Shown here piece after piece: positions 17,001 to 23,725 of a stretch of 32,260 nucleotides of DNA (within the stretch, counting starts at the first letter, position 1; each line of letters starts with the position of its first letter). The stretch is from Candidatus Poribacteria bacterium (GTDB lineage Bacteria > Poribacteria > WGA-4E > WGA-3G), in assembly GCA_003635185.1 (NCBI GenBank), contig PYJA01000112.1:1-32260 (forward strand). The letters are read 5' to 3'. Both the position numbers and the translations under genes were made by a program. A model generated the notes under the pieces. The model saw only the letters and a list, made by a program, of their open reading frames with translations, made no database searches and was not told the DNA's origin.

Positions 17001-17855
17001 TCTGTTTTCTTCCTCATCAACTAATTTACATAAAAACAAATTGACTAATACCTCAAAAGCTTGTTCGCGCCTTGCGATGTTGTGCTGTCTTAAAATTTTT
17101 TGAAATTCAAGGTGTCTACTTCCTTTATCCGCTGTCTCAATAGGTTTGGTGTACTCTGCAAGGGTGTAGTTGTTTTTGCCGATAAGGTAAGGTTGAATAC
17201 TGTCTTCAAAAATTCCAACCTCTGTAGATTCCAAATTGTAGGTATCACGCCAAACAGCGAAACGTTGTTCAGCTTTGTTTGCCTTTTCAAAGGACATCAG
17301 CGTTGTATCTTCAGCTAAAATTTGCTTATTGTCAAAATGTGGAATCAGTTTGTATTCATAATCTAACTCATTGTTAATAAAACTGGAAGCGTATAAACAT
17401 AGATATTTGGTATCGGCTTCTTGGTGAACATAACTGAATAACTGTCCTCCATCTTCCCGTGTTCCTTCCCATGCATCTTCAAATTGCTCGCCTGCTGTTT
17501 TACATTCAATAATCAGCAATGGATTCTCTTGATGGTCTTTTACTAATATATCAAACCGTCCGCCACTTGCACTGTGTCCAATCCTATATGGTTTTTCAAG
17601 TTCTAAATGTTCGGGTTTGTATCCTTTATTCAATAGTCTGTGGACACATTCAAAAACAACGAAATTCTCATTTTGTAAGAAGTTGCATGTTTGGCGTTCG
17701 TGGACTTTTAGACCTTGATCTTCTGGATAAATTATTTCTTTTTTACCAAAGTCCACTTTTAACTCAGCATCGCCAATTGATTTTTGGAAGGTGTTACCTT
17801 CAGTTGTGAAGCCAAGTGTTTTGAGTAAGTCTTTAAAATTGCTTTTCGTTATCAT
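14040..17855 (-). CDS. Single-chain restriction-modification-specificity enzyme (Type IIG-like, Type I-derived)
   Basis: The 1271-residue protein carries all three functions. Residues about 50-130 form an HSDR_N-type PD-(D/E)xK nuclease: D102 in GRFDILVKD, then E117 and K119 in IIECKTA. Residues about 290-680 are an HsdM-like N6-adenine methyltransferase: GQFFTP (420-425), SAM-binding DYACGSGHF (453-461) and NPPF (541-544). Residues about 880-1271 hold two HsdS-like target recognition domains (WPLVKLGDEIETIETGNRPKGG region and IKKLGDITDIKSGGTPS), each followed by a helical spacer ending IPFPETQIQQKIV or IPVPPLNIQQQLA. There is no SF2 helicase, so it is not a complete Type I system. It should both cut and methylate a bipartite site as one polypeptide. 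Confidence 0.88.
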   Translation of the reverse strand: MITKSNFKDLLKTLGFTTEGNTFQKSIGDAELKVDFGKKEIIYPEDQGLKVHERQTCNFLQNENFVVFECVHRLLNKGYKPEHLELEKPYRIGHSASGGRFDILVKDHQENPLLIIECKTAGEQFEDAWEGTREDGGQLFSYVHQEADTKYLCLYASSFINNELDYEYKLIPHFDNKQILAEDTTLMSFEKANKAEQRFAVWRDTYNLESTEVGIFEDSIQPYLIGKNNYTLAEYTKPIETADKGSRHLEFQKILRQHNIARREQAFEVLVNLFLCKLVDEEENRDNLKFYWNGPAFDNYFDFVDRLQNLYHRGMRKFLNEEISYISREKIDEAFWPVKNDRNATKKQIQEYFTELKFFSNSAFSFLDTHNKDLFDRNTAVLSEVVQMWQGVRLKTDGQNQFLGDMFEVFLDDGIKQSEGQFFTPIPICKFIVSSLPLAQKIDANPEPLKVIDYACGSGHFLNEYAYQIKQIDENDKINRKIDLNDYYANITGIEKEDRLAKVAKVAAYMHGQEQIKILDADALASHSEISPKSFDVLVANPPFAVERFLKTLSEADKNEYKLIQATGENSNSDTIECFFLERIHHLMAPGGVIGVIVPRSILSNIDKVFTSTREILLQFFDIVSIAELGSGTFGKTGTNTVVLFLRRKAKTPEPSEHYRNRVEDFFEGDGQVQYQDKNLIEAYCNHIDVSYEEYIKLFAQTHLEPLSNLLEYDIFKDYRQDFDQSTEIKNLKKSKRFKEKTGIEQSAELEQRLIKYLHRIEKDKLYYFILAHEQTGKVLIVTAPNTNKERKQFLGYEWSSAKGREGIKYEGGETVNDIITPLFDPKDPDNNAKINTAIKRNFIGETTDSLSEHCQYAKLTDMLILDRVVFDKIIILNPQQNTDIETRWPLVKLGDEIETIETGNRPKGGVENISSGAWSLGGEHIHPTNGRVDLSTPKYVSLDFYDGSTRGILQENDILLCKDGALTGKIALLRNELNNEKAMVNEHVFLLRCESQLKQYYIFNFLFSENGQNLLKQNITGSAQGGLNSTNLKEIKIPFPETQIQQKIVDECKAVDHETDEARQTITAAKQQIEEKLQTVVSASSEIKKLGDITDIKSGGTPSRKNNVYWENGLIPWLRSEVCKETHISENIDYECITEEGLNNSSAKWLTSNTTLIALVGATKGKTAFLTFEATTNQNIAGIKSLSKNILDIYIFYCLKSLYKRIIQDLSQYDMLNLTEIKNIRIPVPPLNIQQQLAAEVEQLETEITEAQAVIDKATERKNAILTQYL

Positions 17856-17954
17856 AGTGATGTTCTTGTTTAATAGCAGTATTCTAAAGTCTGATTTGAG
17901 ATAAAATTGTAGCAGAATTTGGGAGGTATGTCAAGTTCGGAATTTCAGAGCATC

Positions 17955-17980
17955 GGTGCGGTTAGGAAACCGCACCTACC
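17955..17980. repeat. Palindromic repeat, GGTTAGGAAACC type
   Basis: GGTGCGGTTAGGAAACCGCACC is a near-perfect palindrome followed by TACC. It is the best-preserved plus-orientation copy of the family in this window. Confidence 0.75.
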
Positions 17981-18099
17981 GGCCTGGGTGGTGCTAAAAT
18001 TGACGCATAAGGCAGAATACGCCAAATCAACGGGACCAATGTCATTGGGTGAATACGCGTCTTGTATTCGCCATGATTACCCGTATGGTATTTGTCGTA

Positions 18100-18193
18100 G
18101 GTGCGATCGATTCTTCAGCAACTATCTGGTGTGGAGCCAGCGCACAAAAGAGCAAAAATCCTAATGCCAATAAAACCTTTCTGTTCGTTTCAT
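18100..18193 (-). pseudogene. Possible remnant of an exported-protein gene (signal peptide only)
   Basis: On the minus strand an ATGAAACGAAC at 18193 is followed, after a one-base shift, by RKVLLALGFLLFCALAPHQIVAEE, which looks like a complete signal peptide with cleavage region. In the ATG frame it stops after ten codons, and beyond the signal peptide the frame runs into a repeat. This suggests the 5' end of a lost secreted-protein gene. Evidence is limited to composition. Confidence 0.3.
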
Positions 18194-18270
18194 AAATGGA
18201 AACCTCTAACTTTATTTTTTGTGGTCATTTCCCACATTTGGATCTAATTGCTTTAGTCTTCTTAACACCA

Positions 18271-18861
18271 TCAAGTTAACGGTTCATCATCAATATCCAT
18301 GTCCAATTGTTTGGCAAGTGCCTTCTGAATTTGGTTGAGTTGCGCACCAATTCGACGTTCAAACCCATCAACACGTTCTTCAATTCCATCAATCTGTTCC
18401 TCAACTCTATCAACCCGTTTTTCAAGTCCACCAACTTTTTCGTTTAAAGTACTCATATCCTTCTGCAGCAGACCGAATTTCGCGTTCATCTCAATGAGTT
18501 GTGTTTCGAATTTTAAATTCATTTCACTGAGATGTGCTTCGAATTTCGCGTTCATCTCAATGAGTTGTGTTTCGAATTTCAGATTCATTTCACTGAGTCG
18601 TGTTTTAATTTGAAGGATTAAAACGAAGATAGAGATAAATGACGCAGCGAGCAATCCAACAACCGACAGGATGAGCGTATCCAAACGACCATCTATTCTA
18701 TTTACATCGCTTTCTATACTGCTAATGCGGTGGTTCATTTGCTCCAAAGTCACTTCAATACGGGTCAGGCGCGTTTCTTGATCTGCAGAATCGTTTTGAG
18801 TCATTGCTGTCGGTGATATAATCACAATAAGGAATAGACATAGCAATATTTTGAGTTTCAT
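18271..18861 (-). CDS. Coiled-coil membrane protein with 11-residue repeats
   Basis: The 196-residue protein has a signal-like N-terminus (KILLCLFLIVIISPTAMT), a short coiled coil, a transmembrane helix at about 62-85 (LILSVVGLLAASFISIFVLIL) and a long C-terminal coiled coil. Residues 89-130 are four 11-residue units alternating LSEMNLKFETQ and LIEMNAKFEAH, near-exact at DNA level as a 66-bp duplication. Residues after 130 continue as heptads (LNEKVGGLEKRVDRVEEQID). Known analogues are DUF1640-like or t-SNARE-like bacterial coiled coils, but I cannot name a family. GGGGG lies about 10 bases before the ATG. Probably oligomeric in the envelope, function unknown. Confidence 0.7.
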   Translation of the reverse strand: MKLKILLCLFLIVIISPTAMTQNDSADQETRLTRIEVTLEQMNHRISSIESDVNRIDGRLDTLILSVVGLLAASFISIFVLILQIKTRLSEMNLKFETQLIEMNAKFEAHLSEMNLKFETQLIEMNAKFGLLQKDMSTLNEKVGGLEKRVDRVEEQIDGIEERVDGFERRIGAQLNQIQKALAKQLDMDIDDEPLT

Positions 18862-18970
18862 TATAGGATGCCCCCAAGTGCATTTCGGTATAATCTGGTG
18901 TTAATTAACAGGACAAGATTAAAGTATAGTATATATGTTGCCAAGTGGAATTGCAACGTTTTTTATGACC

Positions 18971-19101
18971 AGGACTTACGCATTTTCTCTTAAATCCCCC
19001 TTGATAAGGGGGATTTAGGGGGTTAAAAAGACGAAAAACAGTAAAATACCGGACTATTTAACCCCCCTACCCCCCTTATCAAGGGGGAATGCGTAAGTCC
19101 T
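18971..19101. mobile_element. 131-bp MITE, family 1, related to the IS at 31168
   Basis: Ends AGGACTTACGCATT and AATGCGTAAGTCCT are perfect 14-bp inverted repeats and share AGGACTTACGCA with the ends of the IS4-like element. The left part holds a perfect hairpin AAATCCCCCTT-GAT-AAGGGGGATTT. TATGAC stands close to both ends (18964-18969 and 19104-19109) and may be a target duplication. It encodes no protein and lies between two gene groups. It was probably mobilised by the transposase of that IS or a relative. Confidence 0.82.
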
Positions 19102-19122
19102 ATTATGACTAAGGAAGAATAT

Positions 19123-20190
19123 TTAGCGTTCTTGCTGTGCGACAAAAATGCGGTAGATGTCTTCAAACAATCTTACATCCGTTAGTGTATCTTCGGCAGA
19201 GGAACGGAACGGTTCAGGATTGCGTAGGTTTTTGATAAAGTATTCTGCTTCTCTGTGATATGCCCATGTCCAGGACGGTCTCGGAATTGGTCGTGTAATC
19301 TCCTGCTCTTCGCCAGCTCGGTAGATTTCGACCTCTGCCGGTGTGTTTTTTAGCAATAGCGGCGGTGCCCAGGTGTGAATCCAGCCGTGCTGAAAATAAA
19401 TCTGTGAATGCTCATCCCAACGGTAGTGAGAAACATGTCCGGTTTCCAGAGTCACGCGTGTACCATTCATATCAAAAATCACAACGCCTGTATACCCGTT
19501 TTCATTTAAATCAACTGCTTTAACGGTAATGTTATCACCAGCATCAAGAAACCACCGCATTAGATTGATGTTGTGTGTATACTGCTGAAGGTATCCGATG
19601 TATCCGTCCCACCATTTTTCAGGGAGCCAATCGGGGAATTTCTGTGGTGCGCTGGGTTTGGGTTCATCTGTGCCGTCCATCGGTGTATCAAGATTGCATA
19701 CCCAATCGCCGCCAAAGGCGTGATTGCGGGCATAGGTTAAACGTCCCATTTCCCCTGTTTCACGGAATTGTGCGATCTTCTCTTTTACAATCTCGTTGCC
19801 AGCATCGTAGCGTTTCATGTAGCCGACCATCAATTTTTTGCCAGATTCTTGTGAGGCATCTACGATTGCTTGTGCTTGTTCAACTGAAACAGCCATCGGT
19901 TTTTCCATAAAGACGTGTTTTCCAGCACGTAGAAGGTCTTTGGCAATCTCACCTTGTAAAGCAAAATCTGCGGATACTGCGACCGCTTCAATATCGGTGT
20001 TGTGGGCAAGTTCGGTGTGGTCTCGATAGAGATGCGGTATGTTGAATCGTTGTTGGACTTTTTTGCCGAGTTCGGAACGCACCTCTGCAAGTCCGACAAT
20101 CTCACATTCCGGAATACTTGCAAAATTCGGTATATGCACCTTTTGTGCCATAAACCCGCATCCGATATAACCGATTTTAATTCTATCCAT
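19123..20190 (-). CDS. Gfo/Idh/MocA-family oxidoreductase
   Basis: This is a 355-residue NAD(P)-dependent dehydrogenase. The Rossmann motif is IGYIGCGFMAQKVHIPNF at the start, followed by the family's EKPMAVSVEQAQ segment with its catalytic-region Lys, and a C-terminal alpha/beta substrate domain (MKRYDAGNE, TPMDG, HNINLMRWFLD). Members oxidise or isomerise sugars, cyclitols or amino sugars; the substrate here is unknown. The ATG at 20190 is chosen because AAGGAG lies 9-10 bases upstream, overlapping the stop of the preceding gene. It is the third gene of a tight unit with the two genes at 20204-21003. Confidence 0.9.
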   Translation of the reverse strand: MDRIKIGYIGCGFMAQKVHIPNFASIPECEIVGLAEVRSELGKKVQQRFNIPHLYRDHTELAHNTDIEAVAVSADFALQGEIAKDLLRAGKHVFMEKPMAVSVEQAQAIVDASQESGKKLMVGYMKRYDAGNEIVKEKIAQFRETGEMGRLTYARNHAFGGDWVCNLDTPMDGTDEPKPSAPQKFPDWLPEKWWDGYIGYLQQYTHNINLMRWFLDAGDNITVKAVDLNENGYTGVVIFDMNGTRVTLETGHVSHYRWDEHSQIYFQHGWIHTWAPPLLLKNTPAEVEIYRAGEEQEITRPIPRPSWTWAYHREAEYFIKNLRNPEPFRSSAEDTLTDVRLFEDIYRIFVAQQER

Positions 20191-20203
20191 TTTAGCGGTC
20201 TCC

Positions 20204-20632
20204 TTAATCCGCAAGCGATTCTATCTGCGCTACTGCAGTTTGCGCGCCTTCCCGTACAAGCGCGGAAGTATCATTTTGTGCCAGCTGTTTAAGTTTATTA
20301 AGGCTATGTTTTGCTTCCAGTTTGCCAAGTGCTACTGCAACGAAAAAACGGACATCCGCGTCCTCATCATCAAGTGCTGCCAGCAGTGCTTCGGTGTCTG
20401 AAGGGGTGGCGAGGTGTCGTTCTATATCACCGATATTAATTAGGGATTGTGCTGCAATGCGTCGAGAGTGTATATCACCATGCCGTAAGGACGCAAGTAG
20501 TTCGTCATTTTCATTACTTATAGTGGAGAGGTTATCCCAATCACAATCCAAGCAGAACCATGAATTTCTGTCTAACTGCTGGACGTTCACATTGCCACAC
20601 TTCGGGCATTCCCCGTACTCTTGTTGATTCAT
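20204..20632 (-). CDS. Zinc-ribbon and HEAT-repeat protein
   Basis: The 142-residue protein begins with a zinc ribbon, CPKCGNVNVQQ...FCLDCDW (two CxxC pairs), followed by three or so HEAT-like helical repeats (LLASLRHGDIHSRRIAAQSL, LLAALDDEDADVRFFVAVAL, and ALVREGAQTAVAQI). HEAT repeats usually bind other proteins. Its ATG at 20632 overlaps the upstream stop as ATGA, indicating coupling to the unknown gene before it. The oxidoreductase follows after 13 bases. Role unknown, perhaps a scaffold. Confidence 0.75.
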   Translation of the reverse strand: MNQQEYGECPKCGNVNVQQLDRNSWFCLDCDWDNLSTISNENDELLASLRHGDIHSRRIAAQSLINIGDIERHLATPSDTEALLAALDDEDADVRFFVAVALGKLEAKHSLNKLKQLAQNDTSALVREGAQTAVAQIESLAD

Positions 20633-21003
20633 GAGGGACCTATAGCCTCCATTTCTGGTAAATCTCGCCATATTTCTGGGCCTTCTGGTTTGAAATTAAT
20701 TGTTGCGATGAACTGCATGCCGTGATAAAAGTTGATTTTAAACTTACCACCGCCAAAATTCTGTTTAAGATAATCCAAAGGTGCGTCAATCAATGGCCCC
20801 ATTTCGTCTGCATAGTAGAAAGCAAGCGGTTTGAATCGTACGGTGTTCCCCACAGGTTCCTGCACCAACAGCTGCGCGGAAGTTGCAGGAAATAGCACCT
20901 GAAAAGCATCCCACAAGTCAGCGACAGAGGGATTCGGATTGCCGATTCGCTTTTTGAAGTCGTTTTCAAGGTATTCTGAGAACGTGTTAAATACCCAATC
21001 CAT
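20629..21003 (-). CDS. Conserved-looking protein of unknown function
   Basis: This is a 124-residue soluble protein with no motif I recognise. It is mostly mixed alpha/beta, with FNTFSEYLENDFKKRIG at the start and a glycine loop NFGGGKFKINFYHG before a likely strand pair. It has no signal peptide or membrane helix. It is the first gene of a three-gene unit; the stop overlaps the next ATG (ATGA). Its status as a real gene rests on this overlap and on its codon-consistent reading. Confidence 0.6.
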   Translation of the reverse strand: MDWVFNTFSEYLENDFKKRIGNPNPSVADLWDAFQVLFPATSAQLLVQEPVGNTVRFKPLAFYYADEMGPLIDAPLDYLKQNFGGGKFKINFYHGMQFIATINFKPEGPEIWRDLPEMEAIGPS

Positions 21004-21034
21004 GATTTGTCCTTATTATATGGAATACGAACTG

Positions 21035-21607
21035 TTAATCAAAATCAACGCGTGTATAGATATCGCGTAAAGGTAGTTTGCATCCGATGGAAGAGAGCGT
21101 TAGCATATTTTGGAGCGTGTGAAACTCTTTCGACTTCCATTGTTTATCTTGAAGGTGATAGTGTTCAACGTGGACTTTGTCTTGTGAAACGAGGATATAT
21201 TCTTTTAAGGATGGTATTTGTTGATAGTATTCAAATTTTTCGCCTCTGTCATAAACCTCGGTAGAGGGTGAAAGCACCTCTATAATAATGACTGGGTTGA
21301 GGAGTGTGTCAAAGGTATCGTCTTCAAGTTCGGGTTCGCCGCAGAAAACGACAACATCTGGATAGAAATAGGCAACCACCGGACTGGTTTTCACACGCAA
21401 ATCGTTAGTAACAACTTCACATTCTTTTCCTCTCAATTGGTTGTCAAGTTCAATGGCTATGTCCAATGTGATGCGTGTATGTGCAAGACTTGCTCCGGAC
21501 ATCGCGAGTATCTCTCCGCTAAGATATTCGCTTTTGAGCGTTGCCTTGCGTTCCATAAAAAGATATTCTTCTGGTGTATAGAGTGTTCGTGCACCAAGAG
21601 ATGACAT
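21035..21607 (-). CDS. Uma2-family (DUF820) nuclease-like protein, copy A
   Basis: The 190-residue protein is a Uma2/DUF820 member with a PD-(D/E)xK-like fold: YTPEEYLFMERK, KSEYLSGEILAMSGAS, YFYPDVVVFCGEP (core Asp) and IIIEVLSPSTE (core Glu) in the usual order, then EYILVSQDKVHVEHY. These proteins are very numerous in cyanobacteria and some uncultured phyla, and their biological role is not established. AAGGAG lies 6 bases before the ATG. It is a tandem paralogue of the gene at 21770, with the first 40 residues almost identical. Confidence 0.88.
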   Translation of the reverse strand: MSSLGARTLYTPEEYLFMERKATLKSEYLSGEILAMSGASLAHTRITLDIAIELDNQLRGKECEVVTNDLRVKTSPVVAYFYPDVVVFCGEPELEDDTFDTLLNPVIIIEVLSPSTEVYDRGEKFEYYQQIPSLKEYILVSQDKVHVEHYHLQDKQWKSKEFHTLQNMLTLSSIGCKLPLRDIYTRVDFD

Positions 21608-21623
21608 GCTGTTCTCCTTAACA

Positions 21624-21636
21624 TTATACCATTTCT
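21624..21636. repeat. Solitary end of MITE family 2
   Basis: TTA followed by TACCATTTCT matches the left boundary of the 112-bp MITE, including the TTA target. No matching right end is visible before the next gene, so this is a remnant or chance match. Confidence 0.35.
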
Positions 21637-21769
21637 AATAAATTATACTTCATTTATGACAATACTTTCGTCAAAAGTGAATCAGACGACTAATCTGCCC
21701 AGCACTCACGTTAAGTACTAATAATTCTTAATGTTCCTATAAATAAATAACAACCGAAATCTCGATTTG

Positions 21770-22342
21770 TTAATTTAATTTTACACGTCTATAAACATCG
21801 CTTAAAGGGAGTCTGCATCCGATGGAAGAGAGTGTAAGTGAGGTCTGAAGTGAATGATATTCATTTAATCCCCATTGATTGCCTTGAATGCGATAACGTT
21901 CAACTTTAACCTTATTTTGTGAGACCAATATATACTCTTGTAAGGTAGCAATCTGTTTATAGTAATCAAATTTTTCTGTTCTGTCATATATCTCAGTTGA
22001 AGGTGAAAGCACTTCTATAATAACAACCGGATTGAGAAGCGAATCAAAATGATTATCCTCAAATTGGGATTCACCACAAGCAACAACAACATCAGGATAG
22101 AAATAGGAATTTGATTGTCTTACCTTGACGCGCATGTCCCCGGTATAAACTTCGCAATCACGACCGCGTAATTGGATATTAAGCTCGGTTGCAATATCAA
22201 GCGTAATAAAATTATGTGCGCGACTTGCTCCGGACATTGCGAGTATCTCTCCGCTGAGATATTCGCTTTTGAGCGTTGCCTTGCGTTCCATAAAAAGATA
22301 CTCTTCTGGTGTATAGAGTGTTTGTGCGCCAAGAGATGACAT
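21770..22342 (-). CDS. Uma2-family (DUF820) nuclease-like protein, copy B
   Basis: This is a 190-residue paralogue of copy A: MSSLGAQTLYTPEEYLFMER, KSEYLSGEILAMSGASRAHN, YFYPDVVVACGES (Asp) and VIIEVLSPSTE (Glu). Identity is very high at the N-terminus and lower in the middle (TGDMRVKVRQSNS instead of TNDLRVKTSPVVA), consistent with tandem duplication followed by divergence of one face. AAGGAGG lies about 6 bases before the ATG. Gap to copy A is 162 bases, containing the solitary MITE end. Confidence 0.88.
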   Translation of the reverse strand: MSSLGAQTLYTPEEYLFMERKATLKSEYLSGEILAMSGASRAHNFITLDIATELNIQLRGRDCEVYTGDMRVKVRQSNSYFYPDVVVACGESQFEDNHFDSLLNPVVIIEVLSPSTEIYDRTEKFDYYKQIATLQEYILVSQNKVKVERYRIQGNQWGLNEYHSLQTSLTLSSIGCRLPLSDVYRRVKLN

Positions 22343-22400
22343 GTTTGCCTCCTTGGATGTGATTATAGTAAAACCTAATTTTTTTTTTGCGCTACAGTAG

Positions 22401-22426
22401 GATGCGGTTAGGAAACCGCATCTACC
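22401..22426. repeat. Palindromic repeat, GGTTAGGAAACC type
   Basis: GATGCGGTTAGGAAACCGCATC followed by TACC is a perfect palindrome with compensating changes in both arms relative to the copy at 17955, which suggests the hairpin is maintained. Confidence 0.75.
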
Positions 22427-22555
22427 AAGATTGAGTAAATGGTATAGTAAAAATTATGTCTACCGATATGTCAGGTGCCATTATAACCCAGGAGCCTTCA
22501 AGAAGTCCTTCCAATCAAAATCGGGCAGAGGGAACTCCTCTGTGGCTTTACATTG

Positions 22556-22969
22556 TCAGAACGTGGCAGCTTTTTCAAAGAATTCAATATCCACACGTTC
22601 TATTTGAGCGGAACGCGCATTCTCTGCCACACGTTGCACAACCATCTCTCGCACAAATGGAATCGGAATGCGTTTGACACGATGTACTACGTCTTCCGTG
22701 CAAGGGACATTGGTGTTATCAAGAAAAGGCCCGTCCTGTACTACAGCTTCAGCAGGATGATCGCACGTCTCTGGTACAAGTTGCTGTAACCGCATTGAAA
22801 CATAGTCTGTTACCCACTCTTGAAACTTTTCTGTGTTTTCAGATTCTGCAACACTGTTTTGCGGTGTCTGCTCTAACTTCTCATTGATGCTGGTAAGCAG
22901 AGTTTCCAGACGTTCTAAGCGGTCTTCAACACTCGTGAGTCGTTCTTGAACGTTAGTTTGCTCGCTCAT
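22556..22969 (-). CDS. Coiled-coil protein with a C-terminal PCP_red-like domain
   Basis: The 137-residue protein has an N-terminal coiled coil (VQERLTSVEDRLERLETLLT, about 7-33), a linker, and residues 94-135 matching the small domain at the C-terminus of ChlB/BchB: VKRIPIPFVREMVVQRVAENAR then IERVDIEFFEKA. In ChlB this domain contributes to protochlorophyllide binding. The same domain occurs in the genes at 23954 and 27158. The lead Trp of the other copies is missing. AAGGAGG overlaps the PhyH stop 9 bases upstream, so the two genes are one unit. Function unknown; it has no catalytic motif. Confidence 0.68.
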   Translation of the reverse strand: MSEQTNVQERLTSVEDRLERLETLLTSINEKLEQTPQNSVAESENTEKFQEWVTDYVSMRLQQLVPETCDHPAEAVVQDGPFLDNTNVPCTEDVVHRVKRIPIPFVREMVVQRVAENARSAQIERVDIEFFEKAATF

Positions 22970-22978
22970 GTTTCCTCC

Positions 22979-23698
22979 TTAAATTGTCCAGTATTTCCAA
23001 AGGTCTTCCGGAATTTCGTATCTAATTTCTTCACGTCTTTTGTGGTGGTAACGGGCAAAAATGCCAACTCGTGGGACATTCCTGATATTGCCAGAACCAG
23101 TATGACACAAATATGCGTGCCATAACACAACATCTCCCGCAGATGCGATGAACTCACGCGGCCCCTCTGGTGATAAATCTGAAAATGTATGCCACCCCCA
23201 CCCTTCAATATCTCTAAAACTCCCATCAACTTGTTCGGGATATTTGAGAAAGTACTCGTGCGTTGTCCGATGGCTTTTGGGCCAAAAGACGAAGGCACCG
23301 CCGCCGGGTTCAACATCGTATAGATAGGTTGTGGCACCCATCATGAATGGACTCCATCCGCCAGGACCATAAGCATCAATGTGTCCGCTCCCGGGCATTG
23401 ACCATTCCCCATCTGGATTAGGCCATTTCACAAGCGGTGCACCACCGCCGCCTGCAAACTCACCGCCACCGAGCTGCTGAATAATCGCTTGCATCGGAGG
23501 CACTTGTCCAAAGTTTGGGGAGAAACCGAAGTTTTCTACCACATAATTGTCGGGCCAGGTTTCTGGTGTTTCTAAGCTGGAATTGAAATGTTTCCAAATC
23601 TGTTCCCGCCATCCATCAATTATATCTGAATCTACCAAGTTTTCAAGGATAAGGTATCCGTTTTCTTGAAAGGATTCCACCTGTTTTGTTGTTAGCAT
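22979..23698 (-). CDS. Phytanoyl-CoA dioxygenase (PhyH)-family protein
   Basis: This 239-residue Fe(II)/2-oxoglutarate-dependent oxygenase starts with the family's QVESFQENGYLILENLVD. Iron ligands are His106 and Asp108 (GHIDAYG) and His199 (WHAYLCHTGSG); Arg210 (NVPRVGIFARYHH) would hold 2-oxoglutarate. PhyH relatives hydroxylate diverse lipids and small molecules; the substrate is unknown. A glycine-rich loop (GGGEFAGGGGAPLV) lies before the active site. It sits upstream of the coiled-coil PCP_red gene with a 9-base gap. Confidence 0.88.
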   Translation of the reverse strand: MLTTKQVESFQENGYLILENLVDSDIIDGWREQIWKHFNSSLETPETWPDNYVVENFGFSPNFGQVPPMQAIIQQLGGGEFAGGGGAPLVKWPNPDGEWSMPGSGHIDAYGPGGWSPFMMGATTYLYDVEPGGGAFVFWPKSHRTTHEYFLKYPEQVDGSFRDIEGWGWHTFSDLSPEGPREFIASAGDVVLWHAYLCHTGSGNIRNVPRVGIFARYHHKRREEIRYEIPEDLWKYWTI

Positions 23699-23725
23699 AT
23701 AAGTTGCCTCTATTGTTAAATGTAG

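Larger units (their letters stand above)
17856..18270. other. Intergenic region with palindromes and a gene remnant
   Basis: This stretch holds the GGTTAGGAAACC palindrome (17955-17980), a second inverted repeat GGTGAATAC...GTATTCGCC (18048-18072), and on the minus strand a possible signal-peptide remnant (18100-18193). The only plus-strand open frame, about 80 codons, runs through the repeats and is not convincing. Confidence 0.6.

Noticed and set aside
14040..17855. A full three-subunit Type I system or BREX PglX
   Set aside because: No helicase motor gene is nearby, and the N-terminal nuclease plus two recognition domains in one chain fit Type IIG organisation better.
17919..18164. An 81-codon plus-strand gene after the restriction-modification gene
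   Set aside because: It is made of palindromic repeats and has no domain or conserved-looking composition.
22456..22789. Plus-strand open frames near 22456-22789
   Set aside because: They lie antisense to the coiled-coil PCP_red gene, which has a strong ribosome binding site and a recognisable domain.
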